Source of the DNA: DASPJL01 sp035628645
Lineage (GTDB): Bacteria > Bacteroidota > Bacteroidia > Cytophagales > Cyclobacteriaceae
Length of the DNA stretch: 64,000 nucleotides
Assembly (NCBI GenBank): GCA_035628645.1
Contig: DASPJL010000114.1
Span: 1 to 64,000 of the forward strand
Reading direction: 5' to 3'
The translations under genes and the position numbers were made by a program. Within the stretch, counting starts at the first letter, position 1; every line of letters starts with the position of its first letter. Below the pieces are notes generated by a model. The model worked only from the letters and a program-made list of their open reading frames with translations, had not been told where the DNA came from and searched no databases. This document shows, piece by piece, positions 16,532 through 25,508 of this stretch.

Positions 16532-18511
16532 ATGAAATTTTCTACCGGAAATTACCCAAGGGAAACTTTAATACAACTATATAAAGGCATTCTCAAGCCA
16601 AGGCTCATTGAAGAGAAGATGCTTATTCTACTTCGGCAGAACAAAATCTCCAAGTGGTTTTCAGGAATTGGCCAGGAAGCGATTTCTGTAGGGGCAGCAC
16701 TTGCTTTGCAGGAAGATGAATACATTCTTCCTTTACATAGAAATTTAGGCATTTTTACCTGTAGAAATGTTCCTCTTTCCAAGCTCTTTGCTCAGTTTCA
16801 AGGTAAGGAGTCCGGATTTACAAAAGGCAGGGACAGGTCCTTTCATTTTGGGACAAATGAACATCACATCGTGGGAATGATCTCTCATTTGGGAACACAA
16901 TTGGCGGTTGCAGATGGAATTGCATTGGCGGACCTGCTTTCTAAAAACAAAAAAGTAACCCTGGTTTTTAGTGGAGATGGCGGATCGAGCGAAGGAGATT
17001 TCCATGAAGCCTTAAATGTTGCAGCCGTTTGGAATTTACCGGTAATCTTTTTAATAGAAAATAATGGCTATGGGCTTTCCACTCCCAGCGCTGAACAATT
17101 CAAATTTAAAAGATTTGTCGATAAGGGTCTCGGATATGGAATTGAAGCTATAAAAGTAGATGGGAATAATGTGGTTGAAGTGTATGATGTCGTCAGAAAA
17201 GCAGCGGAAGCGATCCGTATAGACCCGAAACCGGTTTTAATTGAAGCAATTACGTTCAGAATACGCGGACATGAAGAGGCGTCAGGCACCAAATATGTTC
17301 CCAAATCATTAATGCAAGAATGGGCAAAAAAAGATCCGGTCGAAAACTATGAAAATCATTTATTAAAGGCGGGAATTATTGACTCATCAGAAATTGAAAA
17401 ATTACGGAAGGAAATTAAACAGGAAATTGAGGAAGCTATAGCTATTGCCTTCTCTCAACCTACTCCGGAAGCAAGTTCTGAAAAGGAGATAAATGATGTT
17501 TATTTTCCCTATGTCCAGGGAAAAAGAGAAGTAACTCTGGAGACTTCTTCAGAAAAAAGATTCGTGGATTCCATTTCAGAAGCATTATCACAAAGTATGG
17601 AAAAATATCCCAACCTTATCTTAATGGGACAAGACATAGCAGAATATGGGGGAGTATTTAAAATAACGGAGGGTTTTGTAAAGAAATTTGGCAAGGAGCG
17701 TGTAAGAAATACGCCTTTGTGTGAATCTGCAATTATAGGAACTGCCTTAGGCTTGACCATAAAGGGGTATAAATCTGTGGTGGAAATGCAATTTGCAGAT
17801 TTTGTAACCTGTGGTTTCAATCAAATTGTGAATAACCTCGCTAAATCCCACTATCGATGGGGGCAAAACGCAGACGTTGTAGTTAGGATGCCGACAGGCG
17901 CAGGGGTGGCGGCTGGGCCGTTTCACTCTCAGTCCAATGAGGCCTGGTTTTTTCATACTCCAGGACTTAAAATTGTTTATCCTTCCAATCCTTTTGATGC
18001 CAAAGGACTCTTAAATGCAGCCATAGAAGATCCCAACCCCTATCTATTCTTTGAACATAAATTTTTATACAGATCCCTTTCAGGAAAAGTACCTAATGAG
18101 TATTATACTTTACCGGTTGGAAAGGCCAATTTAATAAAAGAAGGTGATGACCTTTCCATTATCACTTATGGAATGGGCGTCCATTGGGCAGTCGAAGCAC
18201 TTGCAAATTTTCCAGAAGCTTCGGCAGATGTGCTTGACCTTCGAAGCTTATTGCCCTGGGACAAAGAAGCAGTTTATAATTCAGTAAAAAAGACAGGAAA
18301 AGTCCTGGTTGTTCATGAAGACTGTCTTACCGGAGGAATAGGTGCGGAAATCTCTGCCTGGATTATTGAAAACTGTTTCCAGTTTCTGGATGCACCTATT
18401 CTAAGGGAAGGAGCGCTTGATACTCCGGTGCCATTCGCCCCTTCCCTCGAAGCTGCCTTTTTGCCCAAAAACCGGATAAAAGAGAAAATTCATTACCTGT
18501 TGAATTATTAA
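16532..18511 (+). CDS. Fused alpha/beta E1 subunit of a branched-chain-type 2-oxo acid dehydrogenase
   Basis: 659 residues from the ATG at 16532. The E1 component decarboxylates 2-oxo acids using thiamine diphosphate and passes the acyl group to the lipoyl arm of E2. The N-terminal alpha half (about 1-320) has SGDGGSSEGDFHEALNVAA and the following IENNGYG, which form the ThDP motif. The C-terminal beta half (about 330-659) has GQDIAEYGG and RMPTGAG. Both normally separate chains are joined in one frame. Oxo-isovalerate is the more likely substrate; pyruvate cannot be excluded. A longer in-frame reading back to 16184 runs through the leader hairpin and the start of the M16 gene and is rejected. 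lipA, which makes the lipoyl cofactor, lies 3 kb away. Confidence 0.92.
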   Translation: MKFSTGNYPRETLIQLYKGILKPRLIEEKMLILLRQNKISKWFSGIGQEAISVGAALALQEDEYILPLHRNLGIFTCRNVPLSKLFAQFQGKESGFTKGRDRSFHFGTNEHHIVGMISHLGTQLAVADGIALADLLSKNKKVTLVFSGDGGSSEGDFHEALNVAAVWNLPVIFLIENNGYGLSTPSAEQFKFKRFVDKGLGYGIEAIKVDGNNVVEVYDVVRKAAEAIRIDPKPVLIEAITFRIRGHEEASGTKYVPKSLMQEWAKKDPVENYENHLLKAGIIDSSEIEKLRKEIKQEIEEAIAIAFSQPTPEASSEKEINDVYFPYVQGKREVTLETSSEKRFVDSISEALSQSMEKYPNLILMGQDIAEYGGVFKITEGFVKKFGKERVRNTPLCESAIIGTALGLTIKGYKSVVEMQFADFVTCGFNQIVNNLAKSHYRWGQNADVVVRMPTGAGVAAGPFHSQSNEAWFFHTPGLKIVYPSNPFDAKGLLNAAIEDPNPYLFFEHKFLYRSLSGKVPNEYYTLPVGKANLIKEGDDLSIITYGMGVHWAVEALANFPEASADVLDLRSLLPWDKEAVYNSVKKTGKVLVVHEDCLTGGIGAEISAWIIENCFQFLDAPILREGALDTPVPFAPSLEAAFLPKNRIKEKIHYLLNY

Positions 18512-18562
18512 GCTTTTAATTTATATTATTTTACTTTAAATTTATCTTTATAAAATACAAAA

Positions 18563-18763
18563 TTGATTAAAATAAAAATCATATTATTCTTTTTAATCGG
18601 AACCTTAAGCCTTTCGTGCGGAAGATCGAGCTATCCATGTCCTGACCTGTCGAGTGCTGCCATGAACGCAAGTGGAAAAAATACTTTGCCTGATCATAGA
18701 GTAAGGAATGACAAGAAAGGATTGGTTAAAAAGAAAGGAGTAAAAAAAGCCAAAAGAAGATAA
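18563..18763 (+). CDS. Small, lysine-rich lipoprotein of unknown function
   Basis: 66 residues. The only possible start is the TTG at 18563. A hydrophobic leader (IILFFLIGTLSLS) ends in the lipobox LSLSC, so the mature lipoprotein is about 47 residues with an acylated Cys. The mature part holds CPDLSSAAMNASGKN and then a strongly basic tail, LVKKKGVKKAKRR, giving a very high predicted charge. I do not recognise a family. It is followed 19 bp later by a second, longer basic exported protein, and both may be one transcript behind the E1 gene. The small size makes a gene call less certain, but the lipobox and composition support it. Confidence 0.7.
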   Translation: MIKIKIILFFLIGTLSLSCGRSSYPCPDLSSAAMNASGKNTLPDHRVRNDKKGLVKKKGVKKAKRR

Positions 18764-18782
18764 GCCCTTTTTGGTCCAAAAT

Positions 18783-19820
18783 ATGAAAAGACTTCTTTTT
18801 TCATTTACTGTAATATTTTTGTTGGCCTTTTTTATTCAACCCACTTACGGACAAGTAAAAAGCCCTGGGCCGGAAGGCAATGAAATTAATACACCCAAGA
18901 AAAGGCTAAAATCCAGAAAAAAGGGCCAGATCGAAACAAAGGTCAAAGTAAAAAGGAAGCGGAATTACATAGAGAAAAAAAGCAAAAACAATAGTTTTAA
19001 GGCTAATGTCTCTCAAAAATCAAATGAAACGGTAGTGCCTATTGAGGACAGTAAGGCTTTTTCAAGAAAGACCAAAAAGCCTTTACGAAAACTTAAAAAT
19101 GCCCAAAAACATTCCGAAAAAGTAGCGGATTCAGAAGGAAAGGTCAGAGTTAAAAAGGCTGGCAGCGATAAAGAGGACGTTTCTGATGAAAAAGTAACCC
19201 AGCGTATAAGAGCAAAAAGTCTCAGAAGGCAAAGAAAAGAAGAGCAATCAAAAGCGAAAACCATTGCAGCTTCAGAAGGAAAAGTCAGGGTTAAAAGAGC
19301 GGGTAGTCATAAGGAGGATGTTTCTGATGAAAAAGTGACCCAGCGCATTAAAACGAAAAGCCAAGGCAGGCAAAAAAGGGCCAAAGAAAACCAGGCAGAA
19401 AGGGTGGCCGGTTCTGATGGTCCTATTGAGGTAAAAAGAGAGTCTTATAGGAAAAGACCTGGAACAATATATAGTGAGGACAAAAAAGGCGGATCACGTT
19501 ATAAATCACAATCTGAAAAAGGAGCCTACACGCATACGAGCCTATCCGCTGAAAAAAAGGAAAAAAGATTATCTAAAAGAAGTCAAGCCCGAGCCAATTA
19601 TCAAGGTGATGTAAAACTTGCCAAAGGTGAAAAGGACATGCATCCGAGTGCATCTTATTTAGAGGGAAAAAAGAAAAAATCCTTTGCAGATAAAGAAAAA
19701 TTACGAAAAAAAGAACTTAAAAAATCTCGGACCAGAAATGGCGGACAGCCTAAGGTTTTTACCGAAAAAAGGAAAAAACCTAAATATGATACCAGAGAAA
19801 GCGAAATATGGAATGAATAA
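18783..19820 (+). CDS. Exported, highly basic protein with two 47-residue repeats
   Basis: 345 residues from the ATG at 18783 (a TTG at 18771 would add four). A signal peptide (MKRLLFSFTVIFLLAFFIQPTYGQ) is followed by about 320 residues dominated by Lys, Arg, Glu and Ser, almost without hydrophobic runs, so the mature chain is probably disordered and strongly positive. Residues 117-163 and 164-210 are near-identical 47-residue repeats, with a partial third from 211; each opens SEGKVRVK and contains EDVSDEKVTQRI. The C-terminus is acidic (KYDTRESEIWNE). I know no such family. Binding of a polyanion such as extracellular DNA, LPS or a surface polysaccharide is a guess from charge alone. Confidence 0.8.
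   Translation: MKRLLFSFTVIFLLAFFIQPTYGQVKSPGPEGNEINTPKKRLKSRKKGQIETKVKVKRKRNYIEKKSKNNSFKANVSQKSNETVVPIEDSKAFSRKTKKPLRKLKNAQKHSEKVADSEGKVRVKKAGSDKEDVSDEKVTQRIRAKSLRRQRKEEQSKAKTIAASEGKVRVKRAGSHKEDVSDEKVTQRIKTKSQGRQKRAKENQAERVAGSDGPIEVKRESYRKRPGTIYSEDKKGGSRYKSQSEKGAYTHTSLSAEKKEKRLSKRSQARANYQGDVKLAKGEKDMHPSASYLEGKKKKSFADKEKLRKKELKKSRTRNGGQPKVFTEKRKKPKYDTRESEIWNE
19131..19412 (+). repeat. Two tandem 141-bp in-frame repeats inside the basic exported protein
   Basis: Units 19131-19271 and 19272-19412 encode 47 residues each, with about three-quarters identity at protein level; strongest in the first 27 residues of each unit. A third, diverged start follows at 19413. The exact 141-bp period indicates duplication within the gene. 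Confidence 0.8.
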
Positions 19821-20002
19821 TTTGTTTCTTTGCAGTGAACTTTTCCAGAAAAAATTATATTAGATAACTATAAAAGAAAGTAAATCTTAAACCTTTTCTG
19901 GAATAAATTAAATGTGTGAAATGAGCATGAGCAAAAAGCTCAACTAAACGAAGATGAATATCATGCGAATTCCATATGGCCATAAAAAACAATTATATAC
20001 AT

Positions 20003-20362
20003 ATGAATTGGATCAAATTAAAAGACGAAGCTACTTTGAAAGAAATAAAAGCCCTTTCTCACGAAAAACCTGTAGTCATATTTAAACACAGCACCAGATG
20101 CAACATAAGCACTACGGCGCTTAGTAGATTAGAAAGAACCTGGAAGTCCGATGGAATTAAACCTGTAAGCACTTATTTTCTTGATTTGCTCTCTTACAGG
20201 GATATTTCCAATAAAATTGAAGATGTCTTTGATATTGAACACCAATCACCTCAATTGCTACTGATTCAGAATGGTATATGCACCTACCATACTTCTCACT
20301 TAGGTATCACTTTTGAAGAAATAAAAAAGAGAATTCCTTTTGAATCTTTAAGCGAAAGTTAA
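20003..20362 (+). CDS. YtxJ-like thioredoxin-fold protein (bacillithiol-associated)
   Basis: 119 residues from the ATG at 20003, the best start because homologues begin near MNWIxL; an ATG at 19976 adds nine. The signature is VVIFKHSTRCNIS, where a single cysteine replaces the CxxC of thioredoxins; YtxJ proteins are thought to remove bacillithiol from proteins, hence their name as bacillithiol-system redox-active proteins. It has a thioredoxin-like length and a C-terminal SPQLLLIQNG strand. Its stop codon overlaps that of the convergent OsmC gene. A YfiT-type protein elsewhere in the window supports a bacillithiol-using cell. Confidence 0.85.
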   Translation: MNWIKLKDEATLKEIKALSHEKPVVIFKHSTRCNISTTALSRLERTWKSDGIKPVSTYFLDLLSYRDISNKIEDVFDIEHQSPQLLLIQNGICTYHTSHLGITFEEIKKRIPFESLSES

Positions 20363-20766
20363 TTGAATTTAAAATCAACGATTTGCTTTACAGAAGGATC
20401 TAAGCTAAGGGCTACAGGACACGTGGATGCAGCCCTTTTTAGTTTCTCCACCTGAATATCCGAGGCTTTTACCCCTTTCATATCAAAATTAATATGAATT
20501 TCAGAAACCTTCCTGGGATTAGCGGACATCACCTTTGTTATTTCGTAAGTCACAGAGGTTAAGTCTATTTCTTCTCTCCTTGCTAATATTCCTATAATAG
20601 TCATCATACAACTTCCCAAAGCAGAACATAACAAATCTGTCGGACTAAAAGCTTCACCTTTCCCATTATTATCCAAAGGCGCATCCGTAATTATTTTATT
20701 GTCAGATTTAACATGGACCGATTCCGTCCTTAATTCCCCTAAATATTTAGATTTAATAGTTGCCAT
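20359..20766 (-). CDS. OsmC-family peroxidase-like protein
   Basis: About 135 residues from the ATG at 20764-20766 (a TTG three codons earlier is less likely). OsmC/Ohr proteins reduce organic or other peroxides with two cysteines. The first lies in LLCSALGSCMMTIIG and the second in the TCPVALSL segment, so both reactive positions are present; the ALGSCMMTIIG helix is characteristic. It is cytoplasmic and acts with a thiol partner. It converges with the YtxJ gene so closely that both stop codons share the four bases TTAA, and both concern thiol redox chemistry. Confidence 0.9.
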   Translation of the reverse strand: MATIKSKYLGELRTESVHVKSDNKIITDAPLDNNGKGEAFSPTDLLCSALGSCMMTIIGILARREEIDLTSVTYEITKVMSANPRKVSEIHINFDMKGVKASDIQVEKLKRAASTCPVALSLDPSVKQIVDFKFN

Positions 20767-20864
20767 ATCCAACAATAATATATATTTTTTCGTTTTTTTT
20801 AAGTAATTTCTCTTTTAATGTTTTATCCACTTTGCTTTTCCTTATAAATAAATAGAATTCTTCT

Positions 20865-21584
20865 ATGTACAAACATATTGTCGTTATTTTCTTATGTATT
20901 CTCACCTTTTCGTCCGTTGCTCAAGAAGAAAATGAAGAGTTTGAATATACCCGCGAATTCACCTATGGGTTTAATTTCAATACCAATGGTGGCTTATTAG
21001 GTGGAGTTGCCATAAAACATAGCAGGGCTTTAAACAAAAAATCTTACCAAAGTTTTGGCCTTGAGGTAGTTAATGTTAAACATGAAAAAGAAGTGAGGTC
21101 GCAATCTGGAACCGGAAACTTTTTTATTTTTGGAAAACAAAACTACTTGTATTCCATTCGTCTTCAGTATGGCCGTGAAATAATATTATTTAGAAAAGCT
21201 CCGGAGGAAGGGGTTCAGATAAATGGAATTCTTGCGGCGGGGCCTACCATCGGTTTATTAGCGCCTTACTATATTCGGTATGGCTTCACCAGTGATGATG
21301 TCCGAGTGGTAAAATATGACCCTCAAGAAACACCAGATAAGATAAAAACTTATGGCACAGGAGGTATCCTTCAAGGTCTGGATGAATCACAGGTAAAAAT
21401 AGGTCTTAATTTAAAAGCTGCCCTCAGTTTTGAATTCGGGACATTTAAAAGCAGTGTTGCTGGTTTTGAAGCAGGATTTCTGGTGGAAGGTTTCCCCGAA
21501 AAAATAAATCTAATGCCTACAGCAGAAAAAAGGGCCGTCTTCACATCTGCATTTTTTACCCTTTATTACGGAAAAAGAAGGTAA
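20865..21584 (+). CDS. Predicted outer-membrane beta-barrel protein of unknown function
   Basis: 239 residues. A signal peptide (MYKHIVVIFLCILTFSSVAQ) is followed by an acidic stretch and then alternating beta-strand-like segments (EFTYGFNFNTNGGLLGGVAIKHSRAL and similar), ending in an aromatic strand FFTLYYGKRR. This is the look of a small outer-membrane barrel in Bacteroidetes. No enzyme motif is visible and I cannot name a family. It is about 90 bp ahead of lipA on the same strand; the function need not be related. Confidence 0.75.
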   Translation: MYKHIVVIFLCILTFSSVAQEENEEFEYTREFTYGFNFNTNGGLLGGVAIKHSRALNKKSYQSFGLEVVNVKHEKEVRSQSGTGNFFIFGKQNYLYSIRLQYGREIILFRKAPEEGVQINGILAAGPTIGLLAPYYIRYGFTSDDVRVVKYDPQETPDKIKTYGTGGILQGLDESQVKIGLNLKAALSFEFGTFKSSVAGFEAGFLVEGFPEKINLMPTAEKRAVFTSAFFTLYYGKRR

Positions 21585-21645
21585 TCCGACAATTTGAAGA
21601 AAATGATTTAAATCACTTCTCCTCAAATTACATTTTCAATTATCG

Positions 21646-21653
21646 TACTTTTG
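21646..21653 (+). promoter_or_regulatory. Possible -7 box (TACTTTTG) for lipA
   Basis: TACTTTTG matches the TAnnTTTG element and lies 23 bp ahead of the lipA start. No TTG is found at the expected 19-bp spacing, so support is only half of what is needed. Confidence 0.3.
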
Positions 21654-21675
21654 CATTCAATATAGATTTCAGATT

Positions 21676-22548
21676 ATGATAGAACTTCCTGTTATAAATT
21701 CAGATACTAATAAAGTGCGTAAACCGGAATGGCTGAGGGTAAAGCTTCCTGTTGGAAAAGAATATGCCAATGTCCGTTCCATAGTGGATGAATATAAACT
21801 TCATACAATTTGTCAAAGTGGTAATTGCCCGAATATGGGAGAGTGCTGGGGCGCAGGTACCGCCACTTTTATGATATTGGGAAATGTTTGTACGCGAAGC
21901 TGCACTTTTTGTGCAGTGGCTACCGGGCGACCTACAGAATATGATACTGATGAACCCCGAAGAGTAGCTGAGGCTATAAAACTAATGGGTGTAAAACATG
22001 CTGTTATTACTTCAGTTAACCGCGATGAACTTAAAGACCGTGGGGCCTCCATTTGGCATGAAACGGTGGTAGAAGTAAAAAAACTTTCACCTCAGACGAC
22101 AATTGAAACACTGATACCTGATGTAAAGGGAAACTGGGACGCTTTGACAACCATGATCAGCGCTGGCCAAGAGGTGGTTTCACACAATATGGAAACCGTG
22201 GAAAGACTATACAAACGTGTTAGACCTCAGGCTAAATACGAAAGAAGCTTGGAAGAAATCCGCAGAATAAAAGAATTCGGTAAACGGACAAAATCCGGCA
22301 TAATGCTGGGAATAGGAGAGACGCCGGATGAAGTATACAGAACTATGGATGACTTAATTGAAAATGGTCTGGATGTACTTACCTTAGGCCAATATTTGCA
22401 GCCTACCAAACTTCATCTTGAGGTTGCAGAATTTATTCACCCTGAACAATTCTTAAAATATAAAGAAGAAGGTTTAAAAAGAGGTTTTAACTATGTAGAG
22501 TCAGGTCCTTTGGTAAGATCATCTTATCACGCGGAAAGACACATTTGA
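21676..22548 (+). CDS. lipA: Lipoyl synthase
   Basis: 290 residues, normal length. It is a radical-SAM enzyme that inserts two sulfurs into the octanoyl chain on lipoate-dependent E2/GcvH proteins. The auxiliary [4Fe-4S] cluster uses C46, C51 and C57 (CQSGNCPNMGEC), and the radical-SAM cluster uses C72, C76 and C79 (CTRSCTFC). The C-terminal RSSYHA element supplies the serine ligand of the auxiliary cluster. All expected ligands are present. It would lipoylate the complex served by the E1 protein at 16532. It ends in the second copy of an AT-rich inverted repeat. Confidence 0.96.
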   Translation: MIELPVINSDTNKVRKPEWLRVKLPVGKEYANVRSIVDEYKLHTICQSGNCPNMGECWGAGTATFMILGNVCTRSCTFCAVATGRPTEYDTDEPRRVAEAIKLMGVKHAVITSVNRDELKDRGASIWHETVVEVKKLSPQTTIETLIPDVKGNWDALTTMISAGQEVVSHNMETVERLYKRVRPQAKYERSLEEIRRIKEFGKRTKSGIMLGIGETPDEVYRTMDDLIENGLDVLTLGQYLQPTKLHLEVAEFIHPEQFLKYKEEGLKRGFNYVESGPLVRSSYHAERHI

Positions 22549-22558
22549 GATGTTGATA

Positions 22559-22602
22559 TGTTGAATGTTGAATGATAGTAAATCTCATTTCAACATTTAA
22601 CA
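22559..22602. repeat. AT-rich inverted repeat at a convergent junction (copy 2 of 3)
   Basis: Arms at 22559-22575 and 22585-22602 pair with one bulge and one mismatch around a 9-nt loop, exactly between the lipA stop and the stop of the downstream lipoprotein. The word TGTTGAATGTTGAATGA is related to copies at 8127 and 42760. It probably terminates both transcripts. Confidence 0.7.
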
Positions 22603-23235
22603 TTACCTTTTATCTTTCTCGTCACATTCGGAAGGATCTTGTTTTACGATCATATAGTTCTCTACTTCACTTTCAGGTATCATGTCAAACCTGGTTTTTG
22701 GAACACCAGGTTCATGAACCCTTACATCCACAATCAATTCCTTACCCCTTTTAACTACATCAACATTTAGGCTATCATAAGTGGAAGTCATTCCGCCTTC
22801 TTCTTCATAATACCTCACCAGATTAAATTTGTAGATGCCTTTACTTCTATTAACATCCGCTATAAAATAAGTCTTTTCCTCATCGGGAAAATTGAAATAA
22901 ATTTTAGGATTTGAACTGTTAATGTCGTGAAGTGTAAAACTTGGGGCTTCCTCTTCTCCGCATGGAATATAAATAACCTTTTGACTTCGATAAATTCCGA
23001 GCAATACCCATTTTTGAGGTAATGTCCCCAGGAGATTTACAGGGCGTTTAGCAGTTTCCTTTACCGGAGCTTCTCCCGGTTTAATTCTTTGACGATTTTG
23101 CCTGAATCTTTTTTCTTCATTTTCTCTAGCAATGGAGTCTTCAATATATTTGGCTCTTTCCCGTTCCTTATCCTTGTCACTCTTGCAAGAAAGCACTGTT
23201 ATAATTAATAAAAAGAAAAGGCTTTTTCTCCACAT
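22603..23235 (-). CDS. Lipoprotein of unknown function
   Basis: 210 residues. The leader MWRKSLFFLLIITVLSC ends in a lipobox, so the mature protein begins at Cys17. An acidic/basic linker of about 45 residues (rich in DKDKERERAKYIEDS) is followed by a domain of about 130 residues with strands such as PQKWVLLGIYRSQKVIYIP and YDSLNVDVVKRGKELIVDV. I do not recognise the family. It would sit in the inner or outer membrane facing the periplasm or the cell surface. It faces lipA tail to tail and has no operon partner. Confidence 0.75.
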   Translation of the reverse strand: MWRKSLFFLLIITVLSCKSDKDKERERAKYIEDSIARENEEKRFRQNRQRIKPGEAPVKETAKRPVNLLGTLPQKWVLLGIYRSQKVIYIPCGEEEAPSFTLHDINSSNPKIYFNFPDEEKTYFIADVNRSKGIYKFNLVRYYEEEGGMTSTYDSLNVDVVKRGKELIVDVRVHEPGVPKTRFDMIPESEVENYMIVKQDPSECDEKDKR

Positions 23236-23427
23236 AAAAACAATAATAGCTTATTTATACGAAATTTAGCCAAAGTGTTTTGAACACAAAGAGAATTAAA
23301 AAGTAAATCTTGATTAATTGTTAGATAATTAAAACTGTCATCCTGTCATTACATGACGAAGAGGAACGAATTTTGAAAAAACAGGACTGAAACTTGAAAA
23401 ATTTTTTTTAAAAATAATATTAACAAT

Positions 23428-25242
23428 ATGGAAGAAAAAGGATCAATATCAATTCATACCGAGAATATTTTTCCAATCATAAAGAAATTTCTTTACTCAG
23501 ACCATGAAATATTCCTGCGGGAATTGGTATCAAATGCTGTAGATGCAAGTCAAAAATTAAAAAGGCTTTCTTCTTTGGGCGAGTTTAAAGGTGAGCTAGG
23601 CGATCTGAAAGTAAAAGTGAGTTTAGATGAAGCCGCAAAAACAATAACTGTTAGTGATAACGGTTTAGGGATGACCGCAGAAGAAATCAAGAAATATATC
23701 AATCAAATTGCATTCTCTGGCGCAACGGAATTTGTAGAAAAATACAAAGACAAGGGCGAAGACAAGCAAATAATAGGTCACTTTGGATTAGGCTTTTATT
23801 CTGCCTTTATGGTTGCTGAAAAAGTAGAAATCCTTACTAAATCCTATAAAGAGGAAACAGAAGCAGCCAGATGGATTTGTGACGGAAGCACTGAATTTGA
23901 GATCACCTCAACTGAAAAGAGCGAGCGCGGAACCGACATCGTGCTTCATGTAGCGGAGGATTCTAAAGAATTTCTGGACAAATTCAGGCTAGAAAATATT
24001 CTTAAGAAATATTGCAAATTCCTTCCTATTGAAGTTGAATTTGATGGAAAGGTGGTCAATAATCCAAATCCATTGTGGACCAAATCTCCAAATGATCTAA
24101 AAGATGAAGACTATTTAAATTTTTATAAGGAGCTATACCCATTCACAGAAGATCCCTTATTCTGGATTCATTTAAATGTGGATTATCCTTTCAACTTAAC
24201 GGGAATACTTTATTTCCCTAAAGTTAAGAATGACTTTGAGGCCAAGAATAAAATTCAGCTTTATTCAAGGCAAGTTTTTATTACCGATGAAGTAAAAGAT
24301 GTAGTACCTGAATTTTTGATGCTTCTTCACGGAGTTTTGGACTCTCCAGATATTCCGCTTAACGTATCGAGAAGTTTTCTTCAGGCCGACAGTAATGTCA
24401 AAAAAATAAATGCGCACATTACTAAAAAAGTAGCTGACAAACTTTCCGAATTATTTAAAAAAGACCGTAAAGCGTTTGAAGAAAAGTGGGACAGCATTGG
24501 TATTTTCGTCAAATATGGTATGATAAGCGATGAAAAATTCTATGAAAAAGCGAAGGATTTTGGTCTTTTGAAAAATATCGAAAATAAGTTCTACACTATT
24601 GAAGAATATAAAGAAGCCATTAAGCCAACCCAAACTGATAAAGATGGCAATCAGGTTGCCTTGTATACCACAGACCCAGGTAAGCAGGACAGCTATATAT
24701 CTTCAGCTAAAAAACGCGGATATGATGTATTAAAATTTGAAGGTATTTTGGATAATCATTTTATCGGTTTTATAGAAAGAAAACTAGAAAAATTCAGCCT
24801 GAAAAGAGTTGATTCAGAAATCATAGATAAATTAATAGATAAAGGAGAAACACTCGAAAGCGTTCTAAGCGAGGATGAAAAAACTGCACTGAAAGCAATT
24901 TTTCAAAAAGCGCTAAACGATGATAAATTGAATCTGTCAATAGAATCGCTTCCTGTAGATGAATTACCTGTTTCAATTACTCTACCTGAATTCATGAGAA
25001 GAATGAAAGACATGTCAATGGGAGGGGGAATGGCTATGATGGGTGATTTTCCATTAATGCACAATGTGGTCCTGAATGCAAATCATCCCTTAATCTCTAA
25101 AATTTTGAAAACAGAGTCGGAGGAAGAAAAAGCCAAACTTGCCAAACAAGCTTATGACATTGGACTACTTTCCCAAAATATGCTTTCAGGAAATGATCTG
25201 ACTCAATTCATTCACCGCAGTGTAGAGTTATTCACTAAATAA
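23428..25242 (+). CDS. htpG: HSP90-family chaperone HtpG
   Basis: 604 residues, close to the usual 600-630. It is a cytosolic ATP-dependent chaperone. The N-terminal GHKL ATPase domain shows DNGLGMT and GHFGLGFYSAFMV, which bind ATP; the middle domain and the C-terminal dimerisation domain follow. The EEVD tail of eukaryotic HSP90 is absent, as usual in bacteria. An inverted pair, GTCAT and ATGAC around 23338-23358, lies in the leader. A strong terminator follows the gene. It is a single-gene unit. Confidence 0.96.
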   Translation: MEEKGSISIHTENIFPIIKKFLYSDHEIFLRELVSNAVDASQKLKRLSSLGEFKGELGDLKVKVSLDEAAKTITVSDNGLGMTAEEIKKYINQIAFSGATEFVEKYKDKGEDKQIIGHFGLGFYSAFMVAEKVEILTKSYKEETEAARWICDGSTEFEITSTEKSERGTDIVLHVAEDSKEFLDKFRLENILKKYCKFLPIEVEFDGKVVNNPNPLWTKSPNDLKDEDYLNFYKELYPFTEDPLFWIHLNVDYPFNLTGILYFPKVKNDFEAKNKIQLYSRQVFITDEVKDVVPEFLMLLHGVLDSPDIPLNVSRSFLQADSNVKKINAHITKKVADKLSELFKKDRKAFEEKWDSIGIFVKYGMISDEKFYEKAKDFGLLKNIENKFYTIEEYKEAIKPTQTDKDGNQVALYTTDPGKQDSYISSAKKRGYDVLKFEGILDNHFIGFIERKLEKFSLKRVDSEIIDKLIDKGETLESVLSEDEKTALKAIFQKALNDDKLNLSIESLPVDELPVSITLPEFMRRMKDMSMGGGMAMMGDFPLMHNVVLNANHPLISKILKTESEEEKAKLAKQAYDIGLLSQNMLSGNDLTQFIHRSVELFTK

Positions 25243-25261
25243 ATTTTTAAACTAATACCCA

Positions 25262-25294
25262 AAAACCTTATGGATCCGATCCATAAGGTTTTTT
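25262..25294 (+). terminator. Rho-independent terminator of htpG
   Basis: AAAACCTTATGGATC (25262-25276) is the exact reverse complement of 25278-25292, separated by one base, and the right arm runs into a T-rich tract. The middle pairs must open to form the loop. Confidence 0.85.
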
Positions 25295-25508
25295 ATTTGA
25301 AGGAATTATTATAATAGAAAATTAGTTAATGACGTTAGAGATTTAAGCTAATTTATTTATAACTTACGAGGGTCATCCACTCAAATAATTTAAAAAGAAT
25401 CGTTTACAGTAAAAGCCCGTAAATGGATTTTAATATTTTGAATAAAAAATCAGTCAAAACCGCCCTACATGGTTCCATGAGTGCCATTAAAACTAAAACC
25501 GTTAACGA

